From NCBI RefSeq assembly GCF_004117875.1, contig NZ_RAHW01000006.1, positions 372,001-436,000 on the forward strand: DNA of 64,000 bases. The letters run 5' to 3'. The notes under the pieces were generated by a model, which saw only the letters and a program-made list of their open reading frames with translations, was not told the origin of the DNA and searched no databases. Below are positions 26,044 to 35,873 of this stretch, piece after piece. Numbering within the stretch: the stretch's first letter is position 1; each line of letters begins with the position of its first letter. Made by a program: the position numbers and the translations under genes. The DNA is from Geomonas oryzae (lineage in GTDB: Bacteria > Desulfobacterota > Desulfuromonadia > Geobacterales > Geobacteraceae).

Positions 26044-26559
26044 ATGGAAGATAGACTGAAAAAGATCAAGCTCCTCATTCTCGACGTGGACGGCGTCCTC
26101 ACCGACGGACGCATCATCTTCGACTCCAACGGCGTTGAGAGCAAGTTCTTCAACGTAAAAGACGGCCACGGCATCAAGATGCTGCAGCGCTCCGGCATAG
26201 AAGTCGGCATCATCTCCGGGCGCGAGTCCCAGGTGGTGTACAACCGCGCCGTCGAACTCGGCATCGGCCAGGTGTACCAGAAGTCGCTGGACAAACTGGT
26301 CCCTTACCGCCAGATGCTCGAGGCCACCGGAGTGTCCGACGAGGAAGTCGCCTTCATGGGGGACGACGTCATCGACATCCCGCTGCTGAAGAGGGTAGGC
26401 TTTGCCGCCGCCCCCGCCGACGCGGTGCCCGAGGTCCTTCCCTTCGCCCACTTCGTCGCCAAGAACCGTGGAGGCTGGGGCGCGGTGCGCGAGGTGTGCG
26501 ATCTCATCCTTAAGGCACAGGGGACATGGGAGACGGTCACTTCGAGATATTATGTATGA
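26044..26559 (+). CDS. kdsC: 3-deoxy-D-manno-octulosonate 8-phosphate phosphatase
   Basis: 171 aa, HAD superfamily without cap domain: motif I LILDVDGVLTDG, motif II IISGRES, Lys in QKSLDKL, motif IV FMGDDVIDIPLL. It dephosphorylates Kdo-8-P, completing the pathway before KdsB. The length is normal for the tetrameric KdsC family. A rho-independent terminator follows 45 bp after the stop. Confidence 0.95.
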   Translation: MEDRLKKIKLLILDVDGVLTDGRIIFDSNGVESKFFNVKDGHGIKMLQRSGIEVGIISGRESQVVYNRAVELGIGQVYQKSLDKLVPYRQMLEATGVSDEEVAFMGDDVIDIPLLKRVGFAAAPADAVPEVLPFAHFVAKNRGGWGAVREVCDLILKAQGTWETVTSRYYV

Positions 26560-26602
26560 TCTGACGCAAATTTAGATCGATTAGATCGAAATGAACACAC
26601 AA

Positions 26603-26640
26603 AAGGAATGTCAAAAAACAGACATTCCTTTTTTATTTTG
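26603..26640 (+). terminator. rho-independent terminator closing the Kdo gene run
   Basis: Stem AAGGAATGTC / GACATTCCTT around AAAAAACA, followed by TTTTATTTT. It separates the Kdo genes from the exopolysaccharide locus. The rest of the 538-bp spacer 26560-27097 holds only the sigma54-like site. Confidence 0.85.
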
Positions 26641-26840
26641 ACGCTCATTACTGTCACACCGTTTCAAATTGCCCTCTCAAACTGTCAAATGCCCTGCTGC
26701 TTCCCTTTTTATTTTTTGTCGATACAATTGCTGTTGTTTCCCCATTCTTGCAGAATTAAAGAACAATACCATTTATAACAAAAACTGAAGCGACCAGAAG
26801 CGCCAAGATAGTGTGTTTGCATGGGTGGCGAGTGGTGCTG

Positions 26841-26856
26841 TGGCATGGAACCTGCT
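26841..26856 (+). promoter_or_regulatory. possible sigma54 (RpoN) promoter of the polysaccharide locus
   Basis: TGGCAT-N5-CTGCT (26841-26856) has the -24 GG and -12 GC dinucleotides at the required spacing compared with TGGCAC-N5-TTGCA. It lies about 240 bp before the first gene of the locus, which leaves a long leader. One mismatch in each box keeps this tentative. Confidence 0.3.
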
Positions 26857-27097
26857 GGCATCCAGCCGGTGCACATGCGTGTTGGGATTGACTCACATGA
26901 GGGTTTTTTGAATTTACATAGCCCCTCATAAGTGCTATACCGTAGCGTCTGATCATTAGCTCATTCTGATTGGTCGTCCCAGTCCCAGGAGCGTGAAACG
27001 TTAGCACACTCAGCTGTCGGCGTCGATGCAGGGATACCCGCCTTATCTGTCCGTTGTACCTTCCGCGCCAAGCTACTTTTACGAGGTTCTCGAAGGC

Positions 27098-29872
27098 ATG
27101 AAAAAAATACTGCTGTTCGCTGCTGCGCTGTTCCTGCTCACCGTCACCACCTCACATTCCGCAAGTACCTACGACAGCACTTCTCAGGGGAGTACGTACT
27201 ACTCCGGCACCTCGGCAACCGCGCCTGCGCCGGTCACCTCCAGTTACTTCACGATCCCCGCACAGACGGATCAAAACGCTGCGACCTCTTATTCCCAATA
27301 TCCGTCCCAGCAACAGACGACCGGGCAAACGCAGCCATACACGCAGCCCCAATCCAATTTTCAGATGCAGACCTACGGCGCGAAGCCGGTTTCCGGGCAG
27401 GTGCAACCTGCCGGTCAGAACACTGGAACGGCAAGGGGGCAGTCGTCGGTACCGGGGCAGGGAAGCGTGCAAGGCACCGTGCCGGGGCAACCCGGCGCCC
27501 AGCACGGTCTCCAGGGACAAAGCGGCAATCAAGCTCCTGCAGGCCTGAACAAGCAGCCCCAGCAGTACGACCAGGAACAGGGAAGACAGCCTCTTCAGCA
27601 GGCCGTCCAGCAGCCGGTAGTGCCCGCAGAACCTTCCGTGCTGGAAAAGGCGATGGGAGAGGACCCGGTTACCGCGGAGAACTCCCTCTCACAGCCTTAC
27701 GGAGGGACCACCCTTACCCAGTTCGGGTACAACTTCTTCCGTCCCGAAATGAGCGATCCCCTTTCCGCACAGATGGACATCCCAGTCGGCCCGGACTACG
27801 TGGTAGGCCCTGGCGACCGTCTGATCGTCACCCTCTGGGGGAGCATTGACGGGACTTGGGAACTGGAGGTCAACCGCAGTGGCGAGATCGTCCTTCCCAA
27901 GGTGGGAGCGGTAAAGGTGGCGGGGCAGACCTTCGGCCAAGTACCTGCGCTGCTGAAGAACACGCTCGCGCGCATCTTTAAGGACTTCCATGTCAACGTC
28001 AACATGGGGCGGCTCAGGGTCATCAAGGTCTACATCGTAGGCGAAGTGGCCGCACCGGGCGAATACAACGTGAGTTCGCTTTCCACCATCATCAACGCGT
28101 TGGCGGCGGCCGGCGGCCCGACCAAAAACGGCAGCCTCAGGAACATCAAGATAAACAGAAACGGCACCGTCGTCGAGACGGTCGACCTCTACGATTTCTT
28201 CCTGAAGGGGGACCAGGGCAAAGCCGTCCGACTGCAGCCGGGCGACACCGTGTTGGTCCCGGTGATCGGCAAGGTTGCTGGCGTTGCCGGCAACGTCCGT
28301 CGCCCGGGCATCTACGAGCTCAAGGGAGAAAGCAGCCTGAAGGATCTGCTTGGGCTTTGTGGCGGGATCAACGCCACCGGTTACCTGCAGCGGCTCCAGA
28401 TGTACCGGGTGCAGGCGCACGACAAGAAGATGGTGACCGAGATAAGCCTCGAGCCCGGTAAGAGCATCGAGGAGGCGACTGCCGGCATCAAGCTGCAGGA
28501 CCTGGACCTGGTCAAGGTCCTGTCCATCGACACAGTCCTGCGTGGGTACGCGCGGCTCGAAGGGCATGTGCTGCGCCCCGGTGATTACGCTCTCAAGCCC
28601 GGCATGCGTGTCAGCTCCCTGCTGAAGGGGGACAACCTGCTGCCCGAATACCATGCCGCCGCCGGGCAGATAACCCGTTTGTTCCCCCCCGACCTGCACC
28701 CTGAAATCATCTTCTTCAACGTGACCCGCGCGCTCAACGGAGAGCCCGATTACGACGTCGAGCTGAAGGAGTTCGACCGTGTGAAGATCTTCTCGCGTAC
28801 CGAGATGGAGGAAGTCCCCTTCGTCCAGGTGAGCGGTGAGGTGCTGCGACCGGGGCAGTTCCGCTATCTCGAGAACATGACCGTGCGCGATCTGATCATG
28901 CAGGCCGGCAACGTGAAGCTGAGCGCCTACCTCAAAAACGCTGAGATCGTGAGGGTCAAGCGTGCCGACTCGCGTGTCGTCACCATCGTCCTGCCCGTCG
29001 ATCTCGAAGCGGCCCTCAAGGGAGGGGATGCAAACATCAAACTGCAGCCCCTGGACGAGCTTACCGTAAGGCGCATCCCCAATTGGGCGGACGCCACCGA
29101 CCGCTACGTCACTCTGAGCGGCGAATTCGTCTTCCCCGGGACCTACCCGATCTACAAAGGAGAGCGTCTCTCCTCTGTCATCGCAAGGGCGGGCGGCTTC
29201 TCGAATCTCGCCTATCTCAAAGGGGCGAGATTCACGAGGGAGAACGTACGGAAACTGCAGCAGCAGCGTATGGACGAAGCACTGCAGAAGGCCCAGGAAG
29301 ACATCATACACCTGCAGACCAACATGGCTCAGACCGCCGCCTCTGCCGAGGAGGTTTCCGCCGCCAAGACTACCTTGGAAGGTCTAACGCGCACCGTGGA
29401 GATTCTTAAAACAAGAAAGGCGGAAGGGCGCGTACTCATGGAGATCGCCTCTATGGACGAACTGAAGGGAGGCCCTTACGACCTGGAACTGCAGGGGGGC
29501 GATCAATTGACCGTTCCCAGCGACCCCGGCGGCGTCAACGTGATCGGCAACGTCTACAACCAGAGCACCGTAGTCAGCCAGCAGGGGCGCGACGTTGAAT
29601 GGTACCTGCATCAGGTGGGCGGACCGACCGGCGACGCCGATACCAGCGAAATATACGTGGTCAAGGTGGACGGCACCGTCGTGAGCCAGGCGAACTCAGG
29701 GAAGTTCCTGTTCTACAACTCCTTCTGGGGGAAATCACTCGACTCCGGCGACACCATCATCGTGCCGCGCCAGTACGAGAAGACAGCGTGGCTTAGAACC
29801 GTGAAGGAGATAACCCAAATCCTCGGCAACGTAGCCATGACCGCTGGCGTGGCCATTGCAGCAGGTAAATAA
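27098..29872 (+). CDS. SLBB-domain polysaccharide export protein (Wza-like) with long Gln/Pro/Gly-rich N-region
   Basis: 924 aa from ATG 27098 (MKKILLFAAALFLL), which restores a clean signal peptide; an in-frame start at 27026 would bury it. Residues ~25-190 are low-complexity, rich in Q, P, G, S and T. The polysaccharide-export domain begins near PVGPDYVVGPGDRLIVTLWG and is followed by several SLBB repeats (AGNVRRPGIYELKGESSLKDLLGLCGG, VQVSGEVLRPGQFRYLENMTVRDLI, VTLSGEFVFPGTYPIYKGERLSSVI in part). A coiled coil (~735-800) and a C-terminal hydrophobic helix close the protein. It would form the outer-membrane/periplasmic export channel. The long disordered N-region and coiled coil are longer than in canonical Wza. 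Confidence 0.88.
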   Translation: MKKILLFAAALFLLTVTTSHSASTYDSTSQGSTYYSGTSATAPAPVTSSYFTIPAQTDQNAATSYSQYPSQQQTTGQTQPYTQPQSNFQMQTYGAKPVSGQVQPAGQNTGTARGQSSVPGQGSVQGTVPGQPGAQHGLQGQSGNQAPAGLNKQPQQYDQEQGRQPLQQAVQQPVVPAEPSVLEKAMGEDPVTAENSLSQPYGGTTLTQFGYNFFRPEMSDPLSAQMDIPVGPDYVVGPGDRLIVTLWGSIDGTWELEVNRSGEIVLPKVGAVKVAGQTFGQVPALLKNTLARIFKDFHVNVNMGRLRVIKVYIVGEVAAPGEYNVSSLSTIINALAAAGGPTKNGSLRNIKINRNGTVVETVDLYDFFLKGDQGKAVRLQPGDTVLVPVIGKVAGVAGNVRRPGIYELKGESSLKDLLGLCGGINATGYLQRLQMYRVQAHDKKMVTEISLEPGKSIEEATAGIKLQDLDLVKVLSIDTVLRGYARLEGHVLRPGDYALKPGMRVSSLLKGDNLLPEYHAAAGQITRLFPPDLHPEIIFFNVTRALNGEPDYDVELKEFDRVKIFSRTEMEEVPFVQVSGEVLRPGQFRYLENMTVRDLIMQAGNVKLSAYLKNAEIVRVKRADSRVVTIVLPVDLEAALKGGDANIKLQPLDELTVRRIPNWADATDRYVTLSGEFVFPGTYPIYKGERLSSVIARAGGFSNLAYLKGARFTRENVRKLQQQRMDEALQKAQEDIIHLQTNMAQTAASAEEVSAAKTTLEGLTRTVEILKTRKAEGRVLMEIASMDELKGGPYDLELQGGDQLTVPSDPGGVNVIGNVYNQSTVVSQQGRDVEWYLHQVGGPTGDADTSEIYVVKVDGTVVSQANSGKFLFYNSFWGKSLDSGDTIIVPRQYEKTAWLRTVKEITQILGNVAMTAGVAIAAGK

Positions 29873-30054
29873 GGAGAGGGACCCCTCAGCCCGATTAGAT
29901 GGTTAAAGTCTTTCTGAGTGCCTTCGTTTTTTAACGTGCGGCGCTGTTGGTATAGAAACAACTGGCATGACTTGCAACGGACACATAAGTATTCGTCGTC
30001 TGAATTTTAGGTGTGAACTTGCTGTACAACGGTTCTGGTAAATGGGGGCTATTG

Positions 30055-31212
30055 ATGTGCAAGGTATTACTGGTTTTCGGCACTCGACCAGAAGCTATAA
30101 AGATGGCGCCAGTCATCAAGGAGCTAAAGGGGCGCCCGAATAGTTTTTCTACCACAGTGTGTGTCACGGCTCAGCATCGCCAAATGCTTGATCAAGTACT
30201 TGAACTTTTTGACATCACTCCCGACTACGATCTCAATATAATGAAGCCGGGGCAGGATCTGTTTGATGTGACGTGCAACATTTTACATGAACTGAAGCGG
30301 GTGATTCAGATTGAAAGGCCCGAAATCATACTCGTTCACGGGGACACCACCACTACGATGGCGGCCTCGCTTGCCGCGTATTACTATCGCATTCCGGTAG
30401 GGCACATCGAGGCCGGTCTTCGTACTGGCAACAAGTTTGCCCCCTTCCCTGAAGAGATAAACCGTAAAGTAACCGGTGCCCTTGCAGATATACATTTCAC
30501 CCCGACCGATCTCGCGAAATCCAACCTTATTAAAGAAGGTGTCTCGCCGGACGCTGTCCATGTGACGGGAAACACGGTTATCGATTCGCTTTTCATCATC
30601 AGTGAGCGATTGCGATCAGATAACCGCCTGAGTCAGGAACTCAAAAAGCGGTTCTCCTTTTTGGATCCCAATAAGCGGCTGATTCTCGTCACGGGGCACC
30701 GCAGAGAGAATTTCGGCAGGGGGTTCGAAGCGATCTGTAAGGCGCTTGCTGAAATCGCACTTGCCAATCCTGATGTTGAGATTCTTTATCCTGTACATCT
30801 GAATCCTAATGTACTCGAACCTGTGCAGCGCATCTTGGGTGGAATGAAATATCGAAACGTGCATGTGATTGAACCGGTGGACTACCTTCCTTTTGTTTAC
30901 TTGATGCAGCGTGCTTTTTTGATACTGACGGATTCTGGCGGAATTCAGGAAGAAGCTCCTTCTCTGGGAAAGCCGGTGCTGGTTATGAGGGATACCACCG
31001 AGAGGCCGGAGGCTTTGCAGGCTGGAACCGTCAAGCTCGTGGGTACGGATGAAGATAGGATCTTCGCTGAAACCCAGCGCCTGCTTTGTGATCCTGCGGT
31101 TTATCAAGCCATGAGTCGTGCTCACACGCCTTATGGTGATGGTCACGCTGCGGAACGCATCGCAGATATCCTTTCAAATCACAAGCTGCCGAACCAATCA
31201 ACTTCCTATTAG
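30055..31212 (+). CDS. wecB: UDP-N-acetylglucosamine 2-epimerase (non-hydrolysing)
   Basis: 385 aa from ATG 30055 ([20 protein letters not shown]); GGGGG lies 7 bases upstream. Motifs [47 protein letters not shown] and [11 protein letters not shown] are diagnostic. It interconverts UDP-GlcNAc and UDP-ManNAc. A second family member (fnlC) is found at 47071, but the two differ clearly and serve different sugars. The coding style is more AT-rich than the Kdo genes upstream. Confidence 0.93.
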   Translation: MCKVLLVFGTRPEAIKMAPVIKELKGRPNSFSTTVCVTAQHRQMLDQVLELFDITPDYDLNIMKPGQDLFDVTCNILHELKRVIQIERPEIILVHGDTTTTMAASLAAYYYRIPVGHIEAGLRTGNKFAPFPEEINRKVTGALADIHFTPTDLAKSNLIKEGVSPDAVHVTGNTVIDSLFIISERLRSDNRLSQELKKRFSFLDPNKRLILVTGHRRENFGRGFEAICKALAEIALANPDVEILYPVHLNPNVLEPVQRILGGMKYRNVHVIEPVDYLPFVYLMQRAFLILTDSGGIQEEAPSLGKPVLVMRDTTERPEALQAGTVKLVGTDEDRIFAETQRLLCDPAVYQAMSRAHTPYGDGHAAERIADILSNHKLPNQSTSY

Positions 31213-31240
31213 CCTATATAAAATAGGCACGAGGGCGTGA

Positions 31241-32449
31241 ATGTCTTTATCTTCTGAGGAACGACTGACCCATACCGAAAACAGCAGGATGTTCGGTTTC
31301 CTTGATTGCGTTCAGATTGTGTTGCAACGCTTTAAGATGATAGCGGTAATAACGCTGGTGGGTGCTTTTGGAACGGCGGCGTACAGTTTGACGCAGTCTA
31401 ACGTGTATCAGTGCAAAGCCATGATCATTCCTGTACAGGAAGACAAGAACTTGATGTCTTCCATGTTGTCGCAGTTGGGCGGGCTGGCGACTCTGGCGGG
31501 CGCATCCGTTGGAGCGCCTACCACCGGTGATCTGTACGTCACGATGCTGCATAGCGAGACGGTACTGGATGGCGTGATCGACCGTCTTCACCTGATGCAG
31601 CAGTTCAAGAAGAAATATCGCTACAACCTTTACGAACATTTTGATAAGGCGATGGAGGCTGTGGTCGGCAAAAAGGACGGAGTCGTTTCCATAACGGTGA
31701 AGGATACCGACCCTAAACGGGCCGCGGATATAACGAATGCACTTTTGGATGAGCTGGCGAAACTCACCGCGGATTTGAGCGTCAAAAGTAGCGGCGCCAA
31801 CCGGAGTTTTCTCGAAGGAAGGCTCGCGTCCGCGAAGGTCGATCTCGCTCAAGCCGAAAATGCCCTCGCTGCTTTTCAGCGCAAGAACAAGACCATCGCC
31901 TTGCCCGAGCAGGCCCAAGTATCGATCGGCGAAATTTCCATGCTGAACGGTCAAATCGCCATCAAAGAGGTAGAGCTGGCGTCAACAAGGCAAAGATTCA
32001 CCGAGGCGAGCCCGGAAGTCAAGATGGTCAAGGCCTCCATCGAAAGCATGAAACAGCAAATAGGAAAGCTGGAAGGAAACGGCGGCGGTAGCTCGATCCC
32101 CTCTATCGGGGCCGTTCCTGCCCTGGCGCAGGATTACATACGCCTCACCAGGCAGTTCAAGATTCAAGAAACCTTGGTCGAGGTCTTAACCAAGCAGTAC
32201 GAGATGGCCAAGCTGGCGGAATCGAAATCGGTCAAATCTTTCAATATTCTGCAAAACGCGAAGGTGCCGGAAGCGAAGGTCGCACCGGCCAGGGCGAAAA
32301 TGGTGAAGGTCGCGGCTTTTCTGTCCCTGTTGCTGGGCCTCTTCGTGGCGTTCATGCGGGAAGGCATCGCCAGGATGCCGGAAGCGGACAAAACCCGTAT
32401 GAGATCTCTTCTGCCCGGCTATTTGAAACGGTTTTTCCCGGAATTATGA
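31241..32449 (+). CDS. Wzz-type chain-length determinant protein
   Basis: 402 aa. One membrane segment near the N-terminus (MIAVITLVGAFGTAAYSL), a large periplasmic region with predicted coiled coil (FLEGRLASAKVDLAQAENALAAF in part), and a second membrane segment near the C-terminus (VAAFLSLLLGLFVAFM) preceded by a Pro-rich stretch with VPEAKVAPARAK. This is the polysaccharide co-polymerase PCP-1 layout without a kinase domain. It would set the length of polymer made by the Wzy protein encoded next. Confidence 0.88.
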   Translation: MSLSSEERLTHTENSRMFGFLDCVQIVLQRFKMIAVITLVGAFGTAAYSLTQSNVYQCKAMIIPVQEDKNLMSSMLSQLGGLATLAGASVGAPTTGDLYVTMLHSETVLDGVIDRLHLMQQFKKKYRYNLYEHFDKAMEAVVGKKDGVVSITVKDTDPKRAADITNALLDELAKLTADLSVKSSGANRSFLEGRLASAKVDLAQAENALAAFQRKNKTIALPEQAQVSIGEISMLNGQIAIKEVELASTRQRFTEASPEVKMVKASIESMKQQIGKLEGNGGGSSIPSIGAVPALAQDYIRLTRQFKIQETLVEVLTKQYEMAKLAESKSVKSFNILQNAKVPEAKVAPARAKMVKVAAFLSLLLGLFVAFMREGIARMPEADKTRMRSLLPGYLKRFFPEL

Positions 32450-32492
32450 GGCGGCATCAACCGCAAAGGCTCTATCTAATGGACAATGACGC

Positions 32493-33749
32493 ATGATATT
32501 GAGCAAGACCTTCATGTTTAGACTGTCCGCACTTGCGTTCGTCTGTTTCGCGACGCCGGCTCTCGCTTTTTATCTGAGGGGGGTGGCAGGTTTGTTCGCC
32601 TTTCTTACCGCGGCAGGCGTCCTTGGCTTCGCCGAGGGGGCTTGGCTTCCCTTCTTTGAAAGGTTCAAAGACGGGCTCTGCCGGTTCAAGTGGTTTTTCC
32701 TGGCCCTGCTCTGGTACTTCGTCGGCCTGTGCGCAAAAGTCTACTACTACGGGGACGGTCTGGCCGACTGGCGTCTGGTAATGAGCCCCGTCGTTTTGTT
32801 CCTCGCTTCCGCTTTCGCCGTCGGGTTTCTTTACGACGAACGATGCTATCGCCATTTCCAGATCATGTTTCTCACGGGCATCGCGATTCAATCAGCCTTC
32901 TTGATTCACGCCATTGTTACTGATGTCGTTGCGTTCAGGACCACCTTGTTGGAGACACATGGCGCTTGGGTCTACGGGGACCAGGCTGGATTTGCTCTGG
33001 TGGCGATGGTGTTCCCTACTCTTGTCTGGCGCGCCTTCAAACAAACGGGGCTTCTCAAGGTTCTTTTGCTTGCCTGCTGCGTAACGATAGCCGTTTCACT
33101 AGCTATCTGCACCTTCGCGACCCCCGTCGGTTTGCTCTTTCTCGCCGTGCTTGTCGTCGTCCTCGTCTCGCTCTTTTTCCCGATCACGCGTAAGAGCTAT
33201 GTGGTGGCAATTTTTTTTGCCGCCTTTTTATCGATGGCCTCCATCGCGGGATATATCGCCACTCGCGACAACCCTCTTTTGGGTAACGCATATTACAAGT
33301 TATCCAACGTGGTGGACGATCCGAAATCCGGCGGCTATCGCGGCCGTGATGCCGAGGAAGGTTCGAGATGGATGCTCTCTGGCATTTCCATCAACAGTTT
33401 TTTAGAAGCGCCGCTTTTCGGCCGGGCCAGGGGGGGCGTCAGGAATAGCACCTATCTGGGAGGTCATTCCTCAATTTTCGATTACCTTGGCGGATATGGC
33501 ATGCTGGGGGGAGGGATGGCGTATTGCTTCACCATCTTTTTTCTGCTCGCGGTGTCCTGGCGGCGCTTTGCGAGCGAGAGGTCATGGGAAACCATGCTCT
33601 GCTTCACCTCGGTGCTTTTGCTGGTGGTCGGAGGCGTCGTCAATCCGTACTGGGACGGCTGGCAACCGGCGTACGTACTGCTTTTGGCCCGCCCTGTGTC
33701 GCGAGCGGTGCACCCGCGCCGTCACTTGCCTGATGAGGGGAACATATAA
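32493..33749 (+). CDS. O-antigen polymerase/ligase-like membrane protein (Wzy candidate)
   Basis: 418 aa with about ten hydrophobic segments. A large periplasmic loop in the second half (roughly residues 265-325) contains SRWMLSGISINSFLEAPLFGRARGG and a HSSIFDYLGGYGMLGGG stretch. This resembles the O-antigen_lig (Wzy/WaaL) family, where a conserved loop carries H and R residues. The gene overlaps the next by one base (TAATG). Together with Wzx, Wzz and an initiating transferase, a polymerase role is most likely; ligase activity cannot be excluded by sequence. Confidence 0.75.
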   Translation: MILSKTFMFRLSALAFVCFATPALAFYLRGVAGLFAFLTAAGVLGFAEGAWLPFFERFKDGLCRFKWFFLALLWYFVGLCAKVYYYGDGLADWRLVMSPVVLFLASAFAVGFLYDERCYRHFQIMFLTGIAIQSAFLIHAIVTDVVAFRTTLLETHGAWVYGDQAGFALVAMVFPTLVWRAFKQTGLLKVLLLACCVTIAVSLAICTFATPVGLLFLAVLVVVLVSLFFPITRKSYVVAIFFAAFLSMASIAGYIATRDNPLLGNAYYKLSNVVDDPKSGGYRGRDAEEGSRWMLSGISINSFLEAPLFGRARGGVRNSTYLGGHSSIFDYLGGYGMLGGGMAYCFTIFFLLAVSWRRFASERSWETMLCFTSVLLLVVGGVVNPYWDGWQPAYVLLLARPVSRAVHPRRHLPDEGNI

Positions 33750-34555
33750 TGTCGGACACCAGATTCTCGATGGTCATTTGTACTTGCGATGCGTACAGCG
33801 ATGCCTGGCACCCTCTTTTTACCCTTTTTGAGAGGTACTGGCCCGAGCTAAAGAATATCCCCATCGTGCTGAATACGGAGACTGCCTCGTATCAACATGA
33901 GGGATTCGATATCGTCTCGCCCCAGTTGTACAAGGACCACCCGTCCCCAGCCTCCGTTCCGTGGTCGAAGAGGCTTCGGCGCACCCTGCAAGAGGTCGTA
34001 GACGCCGAAGTCGTGCTGATTTATCTCGACGACTTCTATTTGCGCAGCCGAGTCAATGCCGATCGGTTCGACGTCTGCCTTTCTTATTTGGAACAGGACC
34101 AAAAGATAGCCAACATACAGCTTTTCACCTGTCCTCTTCCTTATACTCCCGTTGCCGAGTATCCCTGGCTCTTGAAAAGGGACAAGAGGTCGCCATATCT
34201 GTTCAGCCTGCAGGCGGGCTTGTGGCGCCGTGACCGACTACTGCATTTTCTGAGGGATCACGAGTCACCTTGGTATTTCGAACGTTGGGGCTCCTTGCGC
34301 GGGCGTAGGTATCCTGACGATTTTTACGCCCTCGCTACCATAGACGGCAAACTCCCCATTCTCGACTACTGCCCGTCGACCCAGGGGGTGAGCAAGGGAC
34401 TGTGGCTACCGCAAACGCCGGAATTATTCGAAAAGGAAGGGATCGAGATCGATCTCTCGGCAAGGGGAGTCATGCCTTATGGCTGGAAACCGCCTCGCCG
34501 CCGCCGCAACTGGTTCGCGACGGCACGCAACATATTCCGGTCGCTATGCCCGTGA
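33749..34555 (+). CDS. glycosyltransferase-like protein (GT-A-like)
   Basis: 268 aa. The start FSMVICTCDAYSDAWHPLF and a central VLIYLDDFYLRSRVN resemble a GT-A fold with a DxD-like LDD metal motif. The C-terminal half has YPDDFYALATIDGKLPI and a basic tail. I recognise no precise family; similar proteins occur in polysaccharide loci and are annotated as glycosyltransferases. It overlaps the flippase gene and is cytoplasmic or peripheral to the membrane. Confidence 0.65.
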   Translation: MSDTRFSMVICTCDAYSDAWHPLFTLFERYWPELKNIPIVLNTETASYQHEGFDIVSPQLYKDHPSPASVPWSKRLRRTLQEVVDAEVVLIYLDDFYLRSRVNADRFDVCLSYLEQDQKIANIQLFTCPLPYTPVAEYPWLLKRDKRSPYLFSLQAGLWRRDRLLHFLRDHESPWYFERWGSLRGRRYPDDFYALATIDGKLPILDYCPSTQGVSKGLWLPQTPELFEKEGIEIDLSARGVMPYGWKPPRRRRNWFATARNIFRSLCP

Positions 34556-35865
34556 TGAAGGCGTTTTCGAAAAGAGCGTTCGAGTCCAACACGCTGCGCG
34601 TCATATCAGCGCTGGCCGGAGGCAACTTCCTCGCTACGCTGATCGGCGTCTTGGGTTCGCTCGTACAGGCGCGGTACGTGTCACCCGCGGATCTTGGTTA
34701 CTTCCGCGGCTTCACCATTGCGACCGGATACGCCTTCTTTTTTCATCTTGGTTTACTGGACGCCATGCAGAGGCTGTATCCCTACTACGTCGGTAAGGGC
34801 GATGACAACCGGGCCCGCTCCATCGCGGAAATTTGCCAGGCCTGGATGGCGGGCGTTACCGTCGTCGTCTCTGGTGCGTTCGTGCTCATGGCCGCGGTGT
34901 CTCTTTGGCGCGGCAATGAGCGCGCCATGCTGGGGTGGTTGGTGCAGGCGCTGGCCATGGTCGGATTCATCTACGGCGGCTATATGAGCGCGACATATCG
35001 CTCCGGCCACGATTTCACGTCCTTAGCCAAGGGAGGGGTCTATTCGAGCATCGCGTCGGTGCTGGTCCTTCCGCTCTTCCTGCTTTGGCCGTACTTCGCG
35101 ATGGCTGTGCGAAGCGGCATTTCCAGCCTGGTCAACATCCTTTATCTCCATGCGCGTCGTCCGCTGCGACTCAAATTGAGGTTCGCGTGGGGAGAGTGGT
35201 TCGAGCTGGTAAAAGGGGGCATCCCCATCTTTGTCGCTTCTTACGGGGCGGCCACACTATGGTCGGTCGTCGAAACCTCCCTCGTCCTGAGGTTCCTCGG
35301 TGCGGGCGCCCTGGGGCTTTGGTCCATGGGGTTCATGGTTCTTGAAGCGGCCAACAAGGTGCCCCAGGCGGTAACCGCGGTGTATGTGCCGCGCCTTACC
35401 GAAACGTTGGGAAGGACCTCGGACGTGGCGGCTTGCCTTCGCTTGTGCAAAAAGCCTCTGGCTTTCGGTGTCCCGGCCATGATTGCCCTGGCCGTTGTAG
35501 GCTCATTGGCGCTGCGTTTCCTCGTTCCGGTCGTGATGCCGAAATACATTGCTGCGATACCGACCATGTCCCTCATGTTGCTTATGTTGCCCCTGATCGT
35601 ATTGGATACGCCTTACGCCATCCTCGTGGCCATGGGTAAGATTTTGCACCAGAATGTCGCCGTTTATGCGGGGTTGGGTTCCTTCGCCCTGCTCGCTTTG
35701 GCTGCGATCAATCTCGGCTTTGGCCTAAACGGTGTGGTGGCCGCCTCCCTGGTTGGCCGGGTCGTCAGGCTGGTGGCCGTATATACGAGCCTTTACCGCG
35801 TCTCCAGATACCCGGTAGTCGCCGAAGCAGCGATGCCGGCTCAAACCTCACAGACGGAAGCTTAG
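34546..35865 (+). CDS. polysaccharide flippase (Wzx / MATE-like)
   Basis: 439 aa from ATG 34546, overlapping the previous gene by 10 bp; ATG 34555 (TGATG overlap) is the alternative. About twelve membrane segments are visible, starting LAGGNFLATLIGVLGSLVQARYV, with the 'LGYFRGF' and later GAGALGLWSMGFMVLEAANKVPQAVT features of the polysaccharide-synthase/flippase family. It would translocate undecaprenyl-PP-linked repeat units to the periplasm for the Wzy protein. Confidence 0.87.
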   Translation: MPVMKAFSKRAFESNTLRVISALAGGNFLATLIGVLGSLVQARYVSPADLGYFRGFTIATGYAFFFHLGLLDAMQRLYPYYVGKGDDNRARSIAEICQAWMAGVTVVVSGAFVLMAAVSLWRGNERAMLGWLVQALAMVGFIYGGYMSATYRSGHDFTSLAKGGVYSSIASVLVLPLFLLWPYFAMAVRSGISSLVNILYLHARRPLRLKLRFAWGEWFELVKGGIPIFVASYGAATLWSVVETSLVLRFLGAGALGLWSMGFMVLEAANKVPQAVTAVYVPRLTETLGRTSDVAACLRLCKKPLAFGVPAMIALAVVGSLALRFLVPVVMPKYIAAIPTMSLMLLMLPLIVLDTPYAILVAMGKILHQNVAVYAGLGSFALLALAAINLGFGLNGVVAASLVGRVVRLVAVYTSLYRVSRYPVVAEAAMPAQTSQTEA

Positions 35866-35873
35866 GGAACCGG

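Noticed and set aside
27689..29311. 540-codon minus-strand frame opposite the export gene
   Set aside because: It is antisense to the SLBB repeats, has no Shine-Dalgarno and no known family features.
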